Assembly: GCF_022712275.1 (NCBI RefSeq)
Contig: NZ_JALAGU010000054.1
Location: 1 to 64,000, forward strand
Source: Corynebacterium sp.
GTDB lineage: Bacteria; Actinomycetota; Actinomycetes; Mycobacteriales; Mycobacteriaceae
Direction: 5' to 3'
DNA length: 64,000 nt
Shown here: positions 1 to 8,243 of the stretch, one piece after another
How the letters are laid out: each line of letters opens with the position of its first letter
How positions within the stretch are numbered: position 1 is the stretch's first letter
The notes under the pieces: model-generated
Databases searched by the model: none
Seen by the model: the letters and a program-made list of their open reading frames with translations, nothing else
Told to the model about the DNA's origin: nothing
Program-made: the position numbers and the translations under genes

Positions 1-131
1 CCCCCCCCCCCCCCGCGCCCCCGGTGGGGGCCTTGTACCCACCCCCCCGGGGGGCCCCCCCGGTTGTAAAAATCCCCCCCCCCCCACACGGCCCCCCTCT
101 TTTGCTACCACTGCAGCGGGACTAACATTCT
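1..131. other. Low-complexity poly-C contig edge
   Basis: Runs of 7 to 14 C residues, broken by short G runs, make up most of the first 100 bases. They read in no frame as a protein and do not resemble the rest of the window, where C and G are mixed at high complexity. This looks like low-quality assembly at a contig end, so the true upstream region of efeU, where an iron-regulator site would be expected, is probably not represented. Bases 101-231 look normal but hold no gene I can support. Confidence 0.7.
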
Positions 132-231
132 CTTGCCCCAGAGCTTCGGTGAGCCTCACCATCATGCAGTCCGTCGGCATCGGCCCACTACGGCCGTAAC
201 AGTGCACGTCATTCATCAGAAAGCAGCCGCA

Positions 232-1041
232 GTGTTCTACACCAACGCTCTCATCGGTCTCCGCGAGGGTCTCGAAGCCACCATGGTGGTCATCATCCTC
301 GCCGCGTACCTGAAAAAGACCGGTCAGCGCCGCTCCTACCCCTGGTTGTGGGGAGGTATCGTCGCCGCGCTCGCGGTGACAGTCAGCGTCTTCCTCATCA
401 TCCACTTCGGCACGAAGACCCTCACCACCACCGGCCAGGAACTCATCGGCGGCATCGCCTCCCTGGTCACCGTGGCACTGGTGGTCTGGATGCTGATCTG
501 GATGAAGGGCGCGAGCAGGAACATGACCGCCGAGCTCGAGGGGAAGATGGAGAAGGCCGTGTCCGTGGGCCCGTTCGCCGTCGCCACCGTCGCCTTCATC
601 GCCGTCGCCCGCGAAGGCATCGAGACCGCACTGCTGGTCTTCGACTCCTTCAGCCGCTCGCTGGGTGTCCCCTTCGCCGGGCTGATGACCGGCGTCGGCA
701 TCTCCATCGTCATCGGCGTCGCCCTGTACCTCGGCGCCGTGAAGATCAACCTGAAGATGTTCTTCCAGATCACCGGGGCGCTGCTGATTCTCGTCGCCGC
801 CGGCATCCTGCGCTACGGCATCACCGACCTCCAGGAGGCCGACGTTCTGCCGGGCCTGTCGAACTACGCCTTCGACATCTCCGACGTCCTGGAGCGCGGT
901 ACCTGGTACGCCACCCTGCTGGAGGGCATGTTCAACATCGTCCCGAACCCGACGGTCCTCGCCTTCACCGGCTGGGCGGTCTTCCTCGTCATCGCTCTGC
1001 CTGCCTTCTTCCGGCCCACGAAAACCAAAGGATCCAAGTAA
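232..1041 (+). CDS. efeU: EfeU, FTR1-family iron permease
   Basis: Membrane ferrous/ferric iron permease of the EfeUOB (FTR1/Fet3-like) uptake system. The 269-aa protein has about seven hydrophobic segments. It carries both hallmark REXXE iron-binding motifs, REGLE near residue 10 and REGIE near residue 140. The frame stays open upstream to 133, but those residues (HHH, RRHRP) do not look like a membrane protein N-terminus. GTG at 232 places FYTNALIGLREGLE at the start as in the family. The stop codon overlaps the efeO start as TAATG, so the three efe genes are translationally coupled. Upstream control cannot be judged because the contig edge lies about 100 bases away. Confidence 0.9.
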   Translation: MFYTNALIGLREGLEATMVVIILAAYLKKTGQRRSYPWLWGGIVAALAVTVSVFLIIHFGTKTLTTTGQELIGGIASLVTVALVVWMLIWMKGASRNMTAELEGKMEKAVSVGPFAVATVAFIAVAREGIETALLVFDSFSRSLGVPFAGLMTGVGISIVIGVALYLGAVKINLKMFFQITGALLILVAAGILRYGITDLQEADVLPGLSNYAFDISDVLERGTWYATLLEGMFNIVPNPTVLAFTGWAVFLVIALPAFFRPTKTKGSK

Positions 1042-2201
1042 TGAAGATCTCCCGTATCTCCCGCGCCGCACTCGCCGTTCCGGCGGTGATCGCTCTTCCG
1101 CTGGGAATGGTCGCCTGCGCCGACAAGGACGATGACGCCCCTGCGTTCGCCGTCACCGCCGACGACGAGAACTGCGACCTCGACGCCTACGACGCCACCA
1201 CCGGCAACAACAGCTTCGAGGTGACCAACAACGGCAAGAAGATCACCGAGTTCTACGTCTACACCGACGGTGGACGCGTGGTCGGCGAGGTCGAGAACAT
1301 CGGCCCGGGTGCCACCCGCAAGCTGCTGGTCTCCATCCCCGAAGCCGGCACCTACCAGGCCACCTGCAAGCCCGGCATGGTCGGTGACGGCATCAGCCAC
1401 GACCTGAACGTCACCGGCGACGCGGTCGACCTCACCGAAGGCAGCGACACCCTCACCGCCGCCGTGGAGGGCTACCTGCGCTACGTGCGGTCCCAGACCA
1501 CCGCACTGCAGGAGGCGACCGACACCTTCGTCCAGGCCATCCAGGACGATGACATCGAGACCGCGAAGTCCCTGTTCGCTCCGACCCGTATCTACTACGA
1601 GCGCATCGAGCCGATCGCCGAGTCCTTCCCGGATGACCTGGATCCGCGCATCGACCTGCGTGAGGCCGATCTCGAGGACGGCCAGGAATGGACCGGCTTC
1701 CACAAGATCGAGAAGGATCTGTGGGAGAAGGGCGAGATCACCGACGAGACCAGGGCGGACGCCGACCAGCTGGTCGAGGACATCGCCGAGCTCGTCGACG
1801 GCGTCAACGCCGACGACTTCACCGTCGCCCCAGACCTCATCGCCAACGGCGCCCACGGCCTGCTCGACGAGATCTCCACCTCGAAGATCACCGGCGAGGA
1901 GGACATCTTCTCCCACACCGACCTCTGGGACTTCCAGGCGAACCTGGACGGTTCCAGGGCCGCCGTCGCCTCCCTGGAGGACGCCATCGACGAGAAGGAC
2001 GCCGACCTGCTGTCCGACATCAACGTCAAGTTCGACGCCGTCCAGGAGCGGCTGGACACCTTCCGTGACGGTGACGGCTTCGTCTACTACGACACGGTCG
2101 GCGAAGACGACCGTAAGAAGCTGTCCACCGTCCTCGACCAGCTCAATGAGCAGGTCTCCAAGGTCACCGGCGTCATCACGGCAGCGGAGAGCGGCAGGTA
2201 A
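1041..2201 (+). CDS. efeO: EfeO, periplasmic iron-binding component
   Basis: Extracytoplasmic partner of EfeU that binds iron and passes it to the permease. The 386-aa protein starts with a signal peptide ending in a possible lipobox (MVAC), then a cupredoxin-like domain (about residues 30-130), then an imelysin-like peptidase-M75 domain (about 145-386). The M75 metal motif HxxE is present as GFHKIEKDLW near residue 220. This two-domain layout matches the long form of EfeO. ATG overlaps the efeU stop by one base, and its own stop overlaps the efeB start in the same TAATG arrangement. Assignment is firm from domain order and neighbours; membrane anchoring by the lipobox is an inference. Confidence 0.92.
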   Translation: MKISRISRAALAVPAVIALPLGMVACADKDDDAPAFAVTADDENCDLDAYDATTGNNSFEVTNNGKKITEFYVYTDGGRVVGEVENIGPGATRKLLVSIPEAGTYQATCKPGMVGDGISHDLNVTGDAVDLTEGSDTLTAAVEGYLRYVRSQTTALQEATDTFVQAIQDDDIETAKSLFAPTRIYYERIEPIAESFPDDLDPRIDLREADLEDGQEWTGFHKIEKDLWEKGEITDETRADADQLVEDIAELVDGVNADDFTVAPDLIANGAHGLLDEISTSKITGEEDIFSHTDLWDFQANLDGSRAAVASLEDAIDEKDADLLSDINVKFDAVQERLDTFRDGDGFVYYDTVGEDDRKKLSTVLDQLNEQVSKVTGVITAAESGR

Positions 2202-3478
2202 TGTCCGACCGGCCCGTTTCCCGCCGTCATTTCCTCACCGGGCTCGGTGTCACCGGGCTCGGTGCGGCCGCCCTCGGCACAGCAGGTGTCGCAGGTGTCG
2301 GTACACTGGCCGCCTGTTCCACCGACGATGACAGCCAGGTGGTCCCCTTCCGGGGTGTCCACCAGGCCGGCGTCACCACCGCGCAGCAGGAGCACCTGCA
2401 CATCGTGGCGTTCACGGTGCTCACCGAAGACCGGGATGAACTGCGGGACATGCTGTCTACCTGGACTTCCATGGCTGAGCGGTTGACGACGGGCGAGCAG
2501 ACCACCGAGGGCGGTGCCCTCACCGACTCCGACGCCGACATCACCGACGATCCGGACAATCTACTCAACCAGGTTCCGGAAGACACCGGTGAGGCGCTGG
2601 ACCTGGCGTCCGGAAATCTCACCGTCACCGTGGGTTTCGGACCGTCGCTGTTCGACGACCGCTTCGGTCTGAAGGACCGGAAGCCGGAGGAACTGGAACC
2701 GTTGCCGAAGTTCCCCGGCGACCAGCTGCAGGACGCCCTGTGTGACGGGGACATCGTCATCCAGGCCTGCGCAGACGACCCCCAGGTCGCGGTCCACGCG
2801 GTGCGCAACCTCACCCGGGCCGGTACCGGCGTGGTCGCGGTGAAGTGGTCCCAGCTGGGCTACGGTGCCGCATCGAAGACCACGAAGGAGGAGGACACCC
2901 CCCGCAATCTCTTCGGGTTCAAGGACGGCACCCGCAACATCACCGCCGACGAGACCGACGACATCGAGAAGATGGTGTGGGTCTCCGATGACGGTTGGAT
3001 GACCGGGGGCACCTACATGTGCGTCCGGCGGATCCGGATGCTGCTGGAGGTGTGGGACCGCCAGATCCTGGACGACCAGCAGCACACCTTCGCCCGCTAC
3101 AAGGGGTCCGGAGCACCGATCGGGACGGATGCCGAGAACGCCGACGTCCCCTTCGACCTCTACCTCGGTACCGGTGGCCCGGCGATCCCGGAGGACTCGC
3201 ACGTCTTCCTGGCCCACCCCGACCAGAACGACGGCCAGCGGATGCTGCGCCGGGCCTACAACTTCATCGAGGGCTCGGACTCGATGGGGCACCTGTCGGC
3301 GGGGTTGTTCTTCATCGCCTATGTCTCGGCACCGTCGGTGAACTTCACGCCGATCCAGATGCGGCTGTCGCACAGCGACAAGATGAACGAGTACGTCCGC
3401 TACGAGTCCAAGGCGGTCTTCGCCTGCCCGCCCGGCCTGGCCGAGGGCGAGGACTGGGGCACGGCGCTGTTCGGCTAG
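2201..3478 (+). CDS. efeB: EfeB, Tat-exported Dyp-type haem peroxidase
   Basis: Haem-containing dye-decolourising peroxidase, third gene of the iron uptake operon; in known systems it acts outside the cytoplasmic membrane on iron or haem. The 425-aa protein begins with a twin-arginine signal (SRRHFLTG) and a glycine/alanine-rich hydrophobic stretch that ends in LAAC, a good lipobox, so it may be a Tat-exported lipoprotein. The Dyp signature GFKDGTRN with the distal aspartate lies near residue 240, and a histidine-containing segment (SHVFLAHP) lies downstream. It starts on the last base of the efeO stop. The next gene, a convergent MFS transporter, begins five bases after the stop, leaving no clear terminator. 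Confidence 0.92.
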   Translation: MSDRPVSRRHFLTGLGVTGLGAAALGTAGVAGVGTLAACSTDDDSQVVPFRGVHQAGVTTAQQEHLHIVAFTVLTEDRDELRDMLSTWTSMAERLTTGEQTTEGGALTDSDADITDDPDNLLNQVPEDTGEALDLASGNLTVTVGFGPSLFDDRFGLKDRKPEELEPLPKFPGDQLQDALCDGDIVIQACADDPQVAVHAVRNLTRAGTGVVAVKWSQLGYGAASKTTKEEDTPRNLFGFKDGTRNITADETDDIEKMVWVSDDGWMTGGTYMCVRRIRMLLEVWDRQILDDQQHTFARYKGSGAPIGTDAENADVPFDLYLGTGGPAIPEDSHVFLAHPDQNDGQRMLRRAYNFIEGSDSMGHLSAGLFFIAYVSAPSVNFTPIQMRLSHSDKMNEYVRYESKAVFACPPGLAEGEDWGTALFG

Positions 3479-3483
3479 ACCGG

Positions 3484-4725
3484 CTACACCGCGTGGGGGC
3501 CGTGTGCCTCCACCGCGTTGCGGGTGAGGAGCATGACCACCACGGCGATCACCGCAGCACCCGCGGCAACGTAGTACGGGGTGGAAAGGTCGGCATGCTC
3601 GGCGATCTTCGTGGAGGCGTACGGGGCGATGACGCCGCCCATCCACCGCACGAAGTTGTAGGCGGCGGACGCCACGGGCTGGGGGTGGTCAGAGACGCTC
3701 ATGGCCATCTCGGTGTACACGGTGTTGTTGATGCCCATCATCGCACCGGAGACGATGACCAGGACGATGACGACGGCCTTGTTGTCGTGCCCGAGACCGA
3801 GCGCCACGTAGATGACGAGCAGGCCGATGAGCATGAGCATGGACGTGTCGGCCGCGCCGACCCGGTTCTGGAGCAGCGGGGCGACGAACACCGAGCAGAC
3901 GGCGAGCGCGCAACCCCAGCCGAAGAAGATCAGACCGATGCCGTACTCCCCCGATTCCTTGATGACCGGGAGGAAGGGGCTGAAGGCCAGCACGGTGAAG
4001 AATCCGAAGTTGTAGAACAGGGCCGAGAACGAGACACCGAACAGTCCACCGTGACGCAGGGCCTTGAGGGAGTCGAGGAATCCGGTCTTCGTCGCCGGCT
4101 TCGGCACCTCAGGCAGCTTCCACAGCAGCACGACGAGGGCGATGAGCATGAGCACGGCGGTACCGAAGAACGGTCCGCGCCAGTTCATGTGGCCCAGCAC
4201 GGCACCGACGAGCGGGCCACAGGCCATACCGAGACCGAGGGCTGCCTCGTAGAGGATGATCGCGACGGCACGTCCGCCGGTGGCCACGGCCACGATCACG
4301 GCGAGCGCGGTGGCGACGAACAGGGCGTTGCCCAGACCCCAGCCGGCACGGAAGCCGACCAGTTCACCGACGCTGTTCGAGGTACCTGCCAGGCCGGCGA
4401 AGATGACGATGAGGGCGAGTCCGGCGAGCAGCGTCTTCTTGCCGCCGATGCGGCTGGAGACCGCGCTGGTGACGAGCATCATCACGGCGGTCACCGCGAA
4501 GTAGCTGGTGAACAGCAGCGAGACCTCGGAGGGACCGGCGTCGAGGTTCTCGGCGATGGCCGGGAGGATGGGGTCGACCAGACCGATCCCCATGAAGGCG
4601 AACACACACGCCAGGGCGGTGGCCCAGACAGCGACCGGTTGGTGCAGCATGGACTGCTTCTCTGATTCGAGCGTTGCGGCATCCATGCTCGCCGGGCGTT
4701 GTTCCTTCACCTGATGTCCGCCCAC
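3484..4725 (-). CDS. MFS drug efflux transporter (DHA1-like)
   Basis: A 413-aa major facilitator with 12 predicted membrane segments. It keeps the family features GIGLVDPILPAIAENL in TM1 and the motif-A region SRIGGKKTLL between TM2 and TM3. GTG at 4725 is chosen because AGGAGG lies ten bases upstream, inside the end of the preceding marR-type gene, which stops four bases earlier. The pair is almost certainly one operon, so the regulator probably represses its own operon and responds to the substrate or a related toxic compound. Substrate unknown; a broad drug or aromatic-compound exporter is the usual role. The N-terminal 25 residues are polar and could be trimmed if ATG at 4686 is used. Confidence 0.82.
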   Translation of the reverse strand: MGGHQVKEQRPASMDAATLESEKQSMLHQPVAVWATALACVFAFMGIGLVDPILPAIAENLDAGPSEVSLLFTSYFAVTAVMMLVTSAVSSRIGGKKTLLAGLALIVIFAGLAGTSNSVGELVGFRAGWGLGNALFVATALAVIVAVATGGRAVAIILYEAALGLGMACGPLVGAVLGHMNWRGPFFGTAVLMLIALVVLLWKLPEVPKPATKTGFLDSLKALRHGGLFGVSFSALFYNFGFFTVLAFSPFLPVIKESGEYGIGLIFFGWGCALAVCSVFVAPLLQNRVGAADTSMLMLIGLLVIYVALGLGHDNKAVVIVLVIVSGAMMGINNTVYTEMAMSVSDHPQPVASAAYNFVRWMGGVIAPYASTKIAEHADLSTPYYVAAGAAVIAVVVMLLTRNAVEAHGPHAV

Positions 4726-4729
4726 GCGG

Positions 4730-5215
4730 TCATCGCCTCCTGTTGTCGTCTCCTGCTGTCAGATCCCGGACGACGTCCTCAGCCAGACTTCCCAGCGGGC
4801 TGAGTCCGTCCCGGATGCGTCGCACTTCCTCGTCGGAGAGCCTTTCCAGGTGGACGCCGAGGACGCGGTTGCGCTCCCGGTTGACCCGCTCGAGGGCACT
4901 ACGCCCCTCGGCCGTGATCTCCACCAATGTGACCCTGGCGTCCTGGTCGGACCTCGTCCGCTGCACCAGCCCGGCACCTTCCAGGCGCGAGACCAGCTGA
5001 CTCATCCCCGGCTGGGTGACACCGCCGAGAGCGGCGAGGTCACCGATCCTGGCGGGCTCCGAGGACAGCGTGTTGAGGACGCTGACCTGGGGTGTGGAGA
5101 GGTCACCGGGATACTCGAGAAGTCGGGTCATCTGGACTGCGGTACGGACGGTGTCACGCACCTGCTGGGCGAGTCCGATACTGGCGTCAGACGGCTCTTC
5201 GTCGTTGTGCGACAC
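4730..5215 (-). CDS. MarR-family transcriptional regulator
   Basis: A 161-aa winged-helix regulator of typical MarR length. The HTH runs from about residue 50 to 95 (IGDLAALGGVTQPGMSQLVSRLEGAGLV), followed by the wing motif RTRSDQDARVTLVEIT, whose D-x-R is diagnostic of the family. GTG at 5215 has AGGA about nine bases upstream. It is first in a two-gene operon with the MFS pump, so local autoregulation is the likely job. A near-palindrome over the promoter (listed separately) is a candidate operator. The ligand cannot be guessed from sequence. Confidence 0.88.
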   Translation of the reverse strand: MSHNDEEPSDASIGLAQQVRDTVRTAVQMTRLLEYPGDLSTPQVSVLNTLSSEPARIGDLAALGGVTQPGMSQLVSRLEGAGLVQRTRSDQDARVTLVEITAEGRSALERVNRERNRVLGVHLERLSDEEVRRIRDGLSPLGSLAEDVVRDLTAGDDNRRR

Positions 5216-5222
5216 GATGTAG

Positions 5223-5244
5223 AATCCTATTATATAAGCGGGTT
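5223..5244 (-). promoter_or_regulatory. Candidate operator/promoter of the marR-MFS operon
   Basis: A 22-base imperfect palindrome (8 of 11 pairs match) centred on TTATATAA at 5230-5237, with AA-CC and GG-TT arms. On the minus strand it contains TATAAT, a perfect -10 hexamer, a few bases before the GTG start. This puts the transcription start almost at the coding start. A dimeric MarR protein bound here would cover the -10 box. Confidence 0.5.
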
Positions 5245-5340
5245 ATTTACAACTCTGGCGGCGGATACGTCAGAACCCGGGCAGACGCTGCGGAAAGTGC
5301 GGCGCCCGTCCGGGTTCAGTACGGAACCGTTCAGTTCAGA

Positions 5341-6936
5341 CTATGCCAGGTCCAGCTGGACAGCGCGGGAGGCGGAGAGCGCCTCGCCGATCTGGGAGAC
5401 CAGCTCGGCCGGGATCTCCTTCTCGACGCGCAGGACGAGGGTGGCGGAATCCTCGTCGAGATCCTGGGACAGGGCGGCGGCGTTGATGTTGATACCCTCG
5501 CGACCCAGGAAGGTACCGACGGTACCCAGGGCACCCGGCTGGTCGCTGTAGGTGAGGAAGAGGTTCAGGCCGTCGGCACGCAGGTCGAGACCACGGTCAT
5601 TGATCCGGACGATCTTCTCGACGTGCTCCAGGCCGGTCAGCGCTCCGATCACGGCGACGGATGTACCGTCACCGGCGACAGCCTTGACCTCGAGGACGGA
5701 ACGGTGGGTGACGGACTCGTCAGCTGTGCTGACGGACAGCTCCACGCCGCGCTCCTCGGCGATCTGCGGGGTGTTGACGAAGGTGACCTGCTCGTCGACG
5801 ACGCCGGCGAAGACGCCGCGCAGGGCGGACAGACCCAGGGCGTCGACCGACTCGCTGGACAGCTCGCCGCGGGCCTCGACGGAGACGCTGGTGACCGGGG
5901 CGTCCAGCAGGGCGGAGGCGACCTTGCCGAGCTTGGTGGCGAGGTTCAGCCACAGGGCGACCTCCTCGGAGACCTTGCCGCCGGTGACGTTGACGGCGTC
6001 CGGCACGAAGTCGCCGGCCAGGGCCTTGAGGACGGACGCAGCGACGTCGGTGCCGGCGCGGTCCTGGGCCTCGACGGTGGAGGCACCCAGGTGCGGGGTC
6101 ACGACGACCTCGTCGAGCTCGTACAGCGGGGAGTCGGTGCAGGGCTCGGTGGAGTAGACGTCGAAGCCGGCGCCACGGATCTGACCGCCCCTGATGGCGT
6201 CCGCGAGAGCCTGCTCATCGACCAGACCGCCGCGGGCGGCGTTGATGATGATCTGACCCTTCTTGGACTTCGCCAGGAGCTCGGCGTTGAACATGCCCGC
6301 CGTCTCCTTGGTCTTCGGCAGGTGGATGGTGACGAAGTCGGCGCGGGCGACCAGCTCGTCGAGATCGACGAGCTCGACACCGAGCTGGGCGGCGCGGGCC
6401 GGGTTGGCGTAGGGGTCGTAGGCGACGATCTCGGTCTCGAACGCGGCGAGGCGCTGGGCGAACAGCTGGCCGATATGACCGAAGCCGACGATACCCACGG
6501 TCTTGCCGAAGATCTCGACACCCTTGAAGGAGGAACGCTTCCACTCGGCGTCACGCAGGGTCTTGTCGGCGGCCGGGATCTGGCGGGCGGCCGACAGCAG
6601 CAGGGCGATGGCGTGCTCGCAGGCGGAGTGGATGTTGGAGGTCGGCGCGTTGGCGACCATGACGCCCTTGGCGGTGGCGGTCTCGATGTCCACGTTGTCC
6701 AGGCCGACGCCGGCACGGCCGACGATCTGGAGCTTGGGAGCAGCGGCGAGGACCTCGGCGTCGACGGTCGTGGCGGAGCGGACGAGCAGGGCGTCAGCGT
6801 CCTTGACAGCCTCCAGCAGTTCCGGGCGGTTCGGACCGTCGACCCACCGCACCTCGACGGAGTCTCCGAGGGCATCCACGGTGGACTGGGCGAGCTTGTC
6901 GGCGATGAGAACGACGGGACGGGAATTCTGGCTCAC
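5341..6936 (-). CDS. serA: D-3-phosphoglycerate dehydrogenase
   Basis: First enzyme of serine biosynthesis: oxidises 3-phosphoglycerate to 3-phosphohydroxypyruvate with NAD. The 531-aa protein is the long actinobacterial form. The order is substrate-binding segment, NAD-binding Rossmann domain (GFGHIG near residue 150), catalytic Arg in ARGGLVDE, catalytic His in TPHLGAST, an intervening ASB domain, and a C-terminal ACT domain for serine feedback (about residues 455-531). The frame is open to 6978, but GTG at 6936 has AGGAG five bases upstream and gives the family N-terminus SQNSRPVVLIADKL. About 200 non-coding bases separate it from the upstream gene; they include a small CCCGGC/GCCGGG hairpin in the presumed 5' leader. 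Confidence 0.93.
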   Translation of the reverse strand: MSQNSRPVVLIADKLAQSTVDALGDSVEVRWVDGPNRPELLEAVKDADALLVRSATTVDAEVLAAAPKLQIVGRAGVGLDNVDIETATAKGVMVANAPTSNIHSACEHAIALLLSAARQIPAADKTLRDAEWKRSSFKGVEIFGKTVGIVGFGHIGQLFAQRLAAFETEIVAYDPYANPARAAQLGVELVDLDELVARADFVTIHLPKTKETAGMFNAELLAKSKKGQIIINAARGGLVDEQALADAIRGGQIRGAGFDVYSTEPCTDSPLYELDEVVVTPHLGASTVEAQDRAGTDVAASVLKALAGDFVPDAVNVTGGKVSEEVALWLNLATKLGKVASALLDAPVTSVSVEARGELSSESVDALGLSALRGVFAGVVDEQVTFVNTPQIAEERGVELSVSTADESVTHRSVLEVKAVAGDGTSVAVIGALTGLEHVEKIVRINDRGLDLRADGLNLFLTYSDQPGALGTVGTFLGREGININAAALSQDLDEDSATLVLRVEKEIPAELVSQIGEALSASRAVQLDLA

Positions 6937-7138
6937 AGGATCTCCTGAAAAGTGTGATGTTCCTGAACCACCCGGCACGACCGCGTCGGATGGCAGGGCC
7001 CACGCCTGGACAACCTCCCGGCAACGCGGCCGGGTGGCGGTGGCGTACGACTACGGACAGCTTAGTACGTCGTTCCCCGGCAATGGGATGCGGGCGGGAA
7101 AAAGTGACCATCCTGTGGGAATCGTCTCACCCTGACAG

Positions 7139-8065
7139 TCAGCCGCAGACCGAGTCCTCGTGGTTCTCGTGCCCGGGTACCTCGACCTGGACGGTCGCAT
7201 GGTCGATGCCGTGGCCCCGGAAGATCTCCTGCACACGGTCCAGCACCGCACACTGTGCCGCGTCCTGCGGTTGCTGCTGCGAAGCACCGTCGGCGACGAC
7301 GTGGACGGACGCGAGCGCAGACTCCCCGTCCACACTCCACACGTGGAGATCGTGGATCCGCTCCACCCCGTCGAGGCCGACCAGTTCCTCCTGGAGATCG
7401 GTCGGATCCACGGCGTCCGGCACCCGCTCCATGAGCACCGCGCCGGCGGTGCGCAGCAGCTGCCATGACCGCGGCAGGATGAGCAGGGCGATGACCAGGG
7501 ACGCCACGGGATCGACCCAGTGCCAGTCGGTGACGCTGATGACCAGTGCCGCGATGATGACCGCCACCGAGCCGAGCAGATCGGCCAGCACGTGGAGATA
7601 GGCGCCGCGCATGTTGAGGGACTCCCCCTGTCCCCCGTTGAGGATGACGGCGGAGACGAGGTTCGCGACCAGACCGACGACCGCGACGACGAGCATCATG
7701 CCGGTCTCGACCTCGACCCCCTCCCCCATCCGACGGAATGCGGAGACCGCGATCCACACCGCGATGACGCAGACGGCGCCGGCGTTGACGGCGGCGGCCA
7801 GGACCTCGGCACGACGGAAACCGTAGGTGGAGCGGCGGGTGGCCGGGCGGGAACCGATGAGCATCGCCAGAGCGGCGACGATGAGGCCACCGGCGTCGGA
7901 GAGCATGTGTCCCGCGTCCGCCAGCAGTGCCAGCGAGCCGGAGATGACGCCGCCGACGACCTCGGCGATGAAGATGACCGAGGTGATGCCGATGACGATC
8001 CAGAGCCGCTTCCCCCGGACCTGCGAATGGTCGTGCGGATGATCGTGGGCGTGGTCGTGACCCAT
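7139..8065 (-). CDS. Cation diffusion facilitator (CzcD/ZitB-type metal exporter)
   Basis: A 308-aa CDF transporter, probably exporting Zn2+ or a similar divalent metal in exchange for protons. The N-terminus is histidine-rich (HDHAHDHPHDH), followed by six membrane helices. TM2 carries the metal-site residues HMLSD in LADAGHMLSDAGG and TM5 has a further D, as in ZitB-type members. The cytoplasmic C-terminal domain has conserved histidines (LHVWSVDGES). ATG at 8065 is preferred over upstream ATGs because GAGAGGGG precedes it by about eight bases. A good promoter and a metalloregulator-like site lie just upstream, consistent with metal-responsive control. Confidence 0.87.
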   Translation of the reverse strand: MGHDHAHDHPHDHSQVRGKRLWIVIGITSVIFIAEVVGGVISGSLALLADAGHMLSDAGGLIVAALAMLIGSRPATRRSTYGFRRAEVLAAAVNAGAVCVIAVWIAVSAFRRMGEGVEVETGMMLVVAVVGLVANLVSAVILNGGQGESLNMRGAYLHVLADLLGSVAVIIAALVISVTDWHWVDPVASLVIALLILPRSWQLLRTAGAVLMERVPDAVDPTDLQEELVGLDGVERIHDLHVWSVDGESALASVHVVADGASQQQPQDAAQCAVLDRVQEIFRGHGIDHATVQVEVPGHENHEDSVCG

Positions 8066-8102
8066 CAGGGCCCCTCTCATTTTCATTAACGGTACGAGTC
8101 CC

Positions 8103-8131
8103 AGGATAGATACATAAACGTCGCAGTTCAA
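8103..8131 (-). promoter_or_regulatory. Promoter of the CDF exporter gene
   Basis: On the minus strand, TTGAAC (8126-8131) and TATCCT (8103-8108) are separated by exactly 17 bases, a near-canonical sigma-70/SigA promoter. The predicted leader is roughly 30-40 bases, including the GAGAGGGG ribosome-binding site. Confidence 0.6.
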
Positions 8132-8139
8132 GACCTATT

Positions 8140-8165
8140 TTAGGTAAGGGTAATCGTTTCCATTA
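8140..8165. promoter_or_regulatory. DtxR/Zur-like metalloregulator site
   Basis: Positions 8140-8158 match the 19-bp DtxR consensus TTAGGNTAGNCTAACCTAA at 13 of 19 positions, a score within the range of real corynebacterial sites. An overlapping inverted repeat at 8145-8165 (TAANGGNAA ... TTNCCNTTA) also resembles Zur boxes. It sits 8 bp upstream of the -35 hexamer of the metal exporter, so it could serve activation as well as repression. Which regulator uses it is not decided by the sequence. Confidence 0.4.
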
Positions 8166-8190
8166 GTCAGCTGTCACCGCACAGAAGAAT

Positions 8191-8222
8191 CCCCCGGGCA
8201 CTGCAGGTGCAGTGCCCGGGGG
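8191..8222 (-). terminator. Terminator of the ilvC transcript
   Basis: A perfect 15-bp inverted repeat (CCCCCGGGCACTGCA and its complement) lies about 20 bases after the ilvC stop. On the minus strand it is followed by ATTCTTCTGT, a moderately U-rich tail. The very stable GC stem makes intrinsic termination likely. Confidence 0.75.
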
Positions 8223-8243
8223 AAGATCCGCGGAGGGAGAAGA

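Noticed and set aside
864..1916. Long open frame antisense to efeO
   Set aside because: Mirror of a high-GC gene with strong codon bias; composition is Gly/Val/Asp repeats without family motifs.
5092..6948. 618-codon frame on the plus strand over serA
   Set aside because: Shadow of serA; composition is Asp/Gly/Leu/Val-rich with no recognisable motif.
6937..7138. Possible riboswitch in the serA leader
   Set aside because: Only one small hairpin (CCCGGC/GCCGGG) is visible; no known riboswitch core motif is recognisable.
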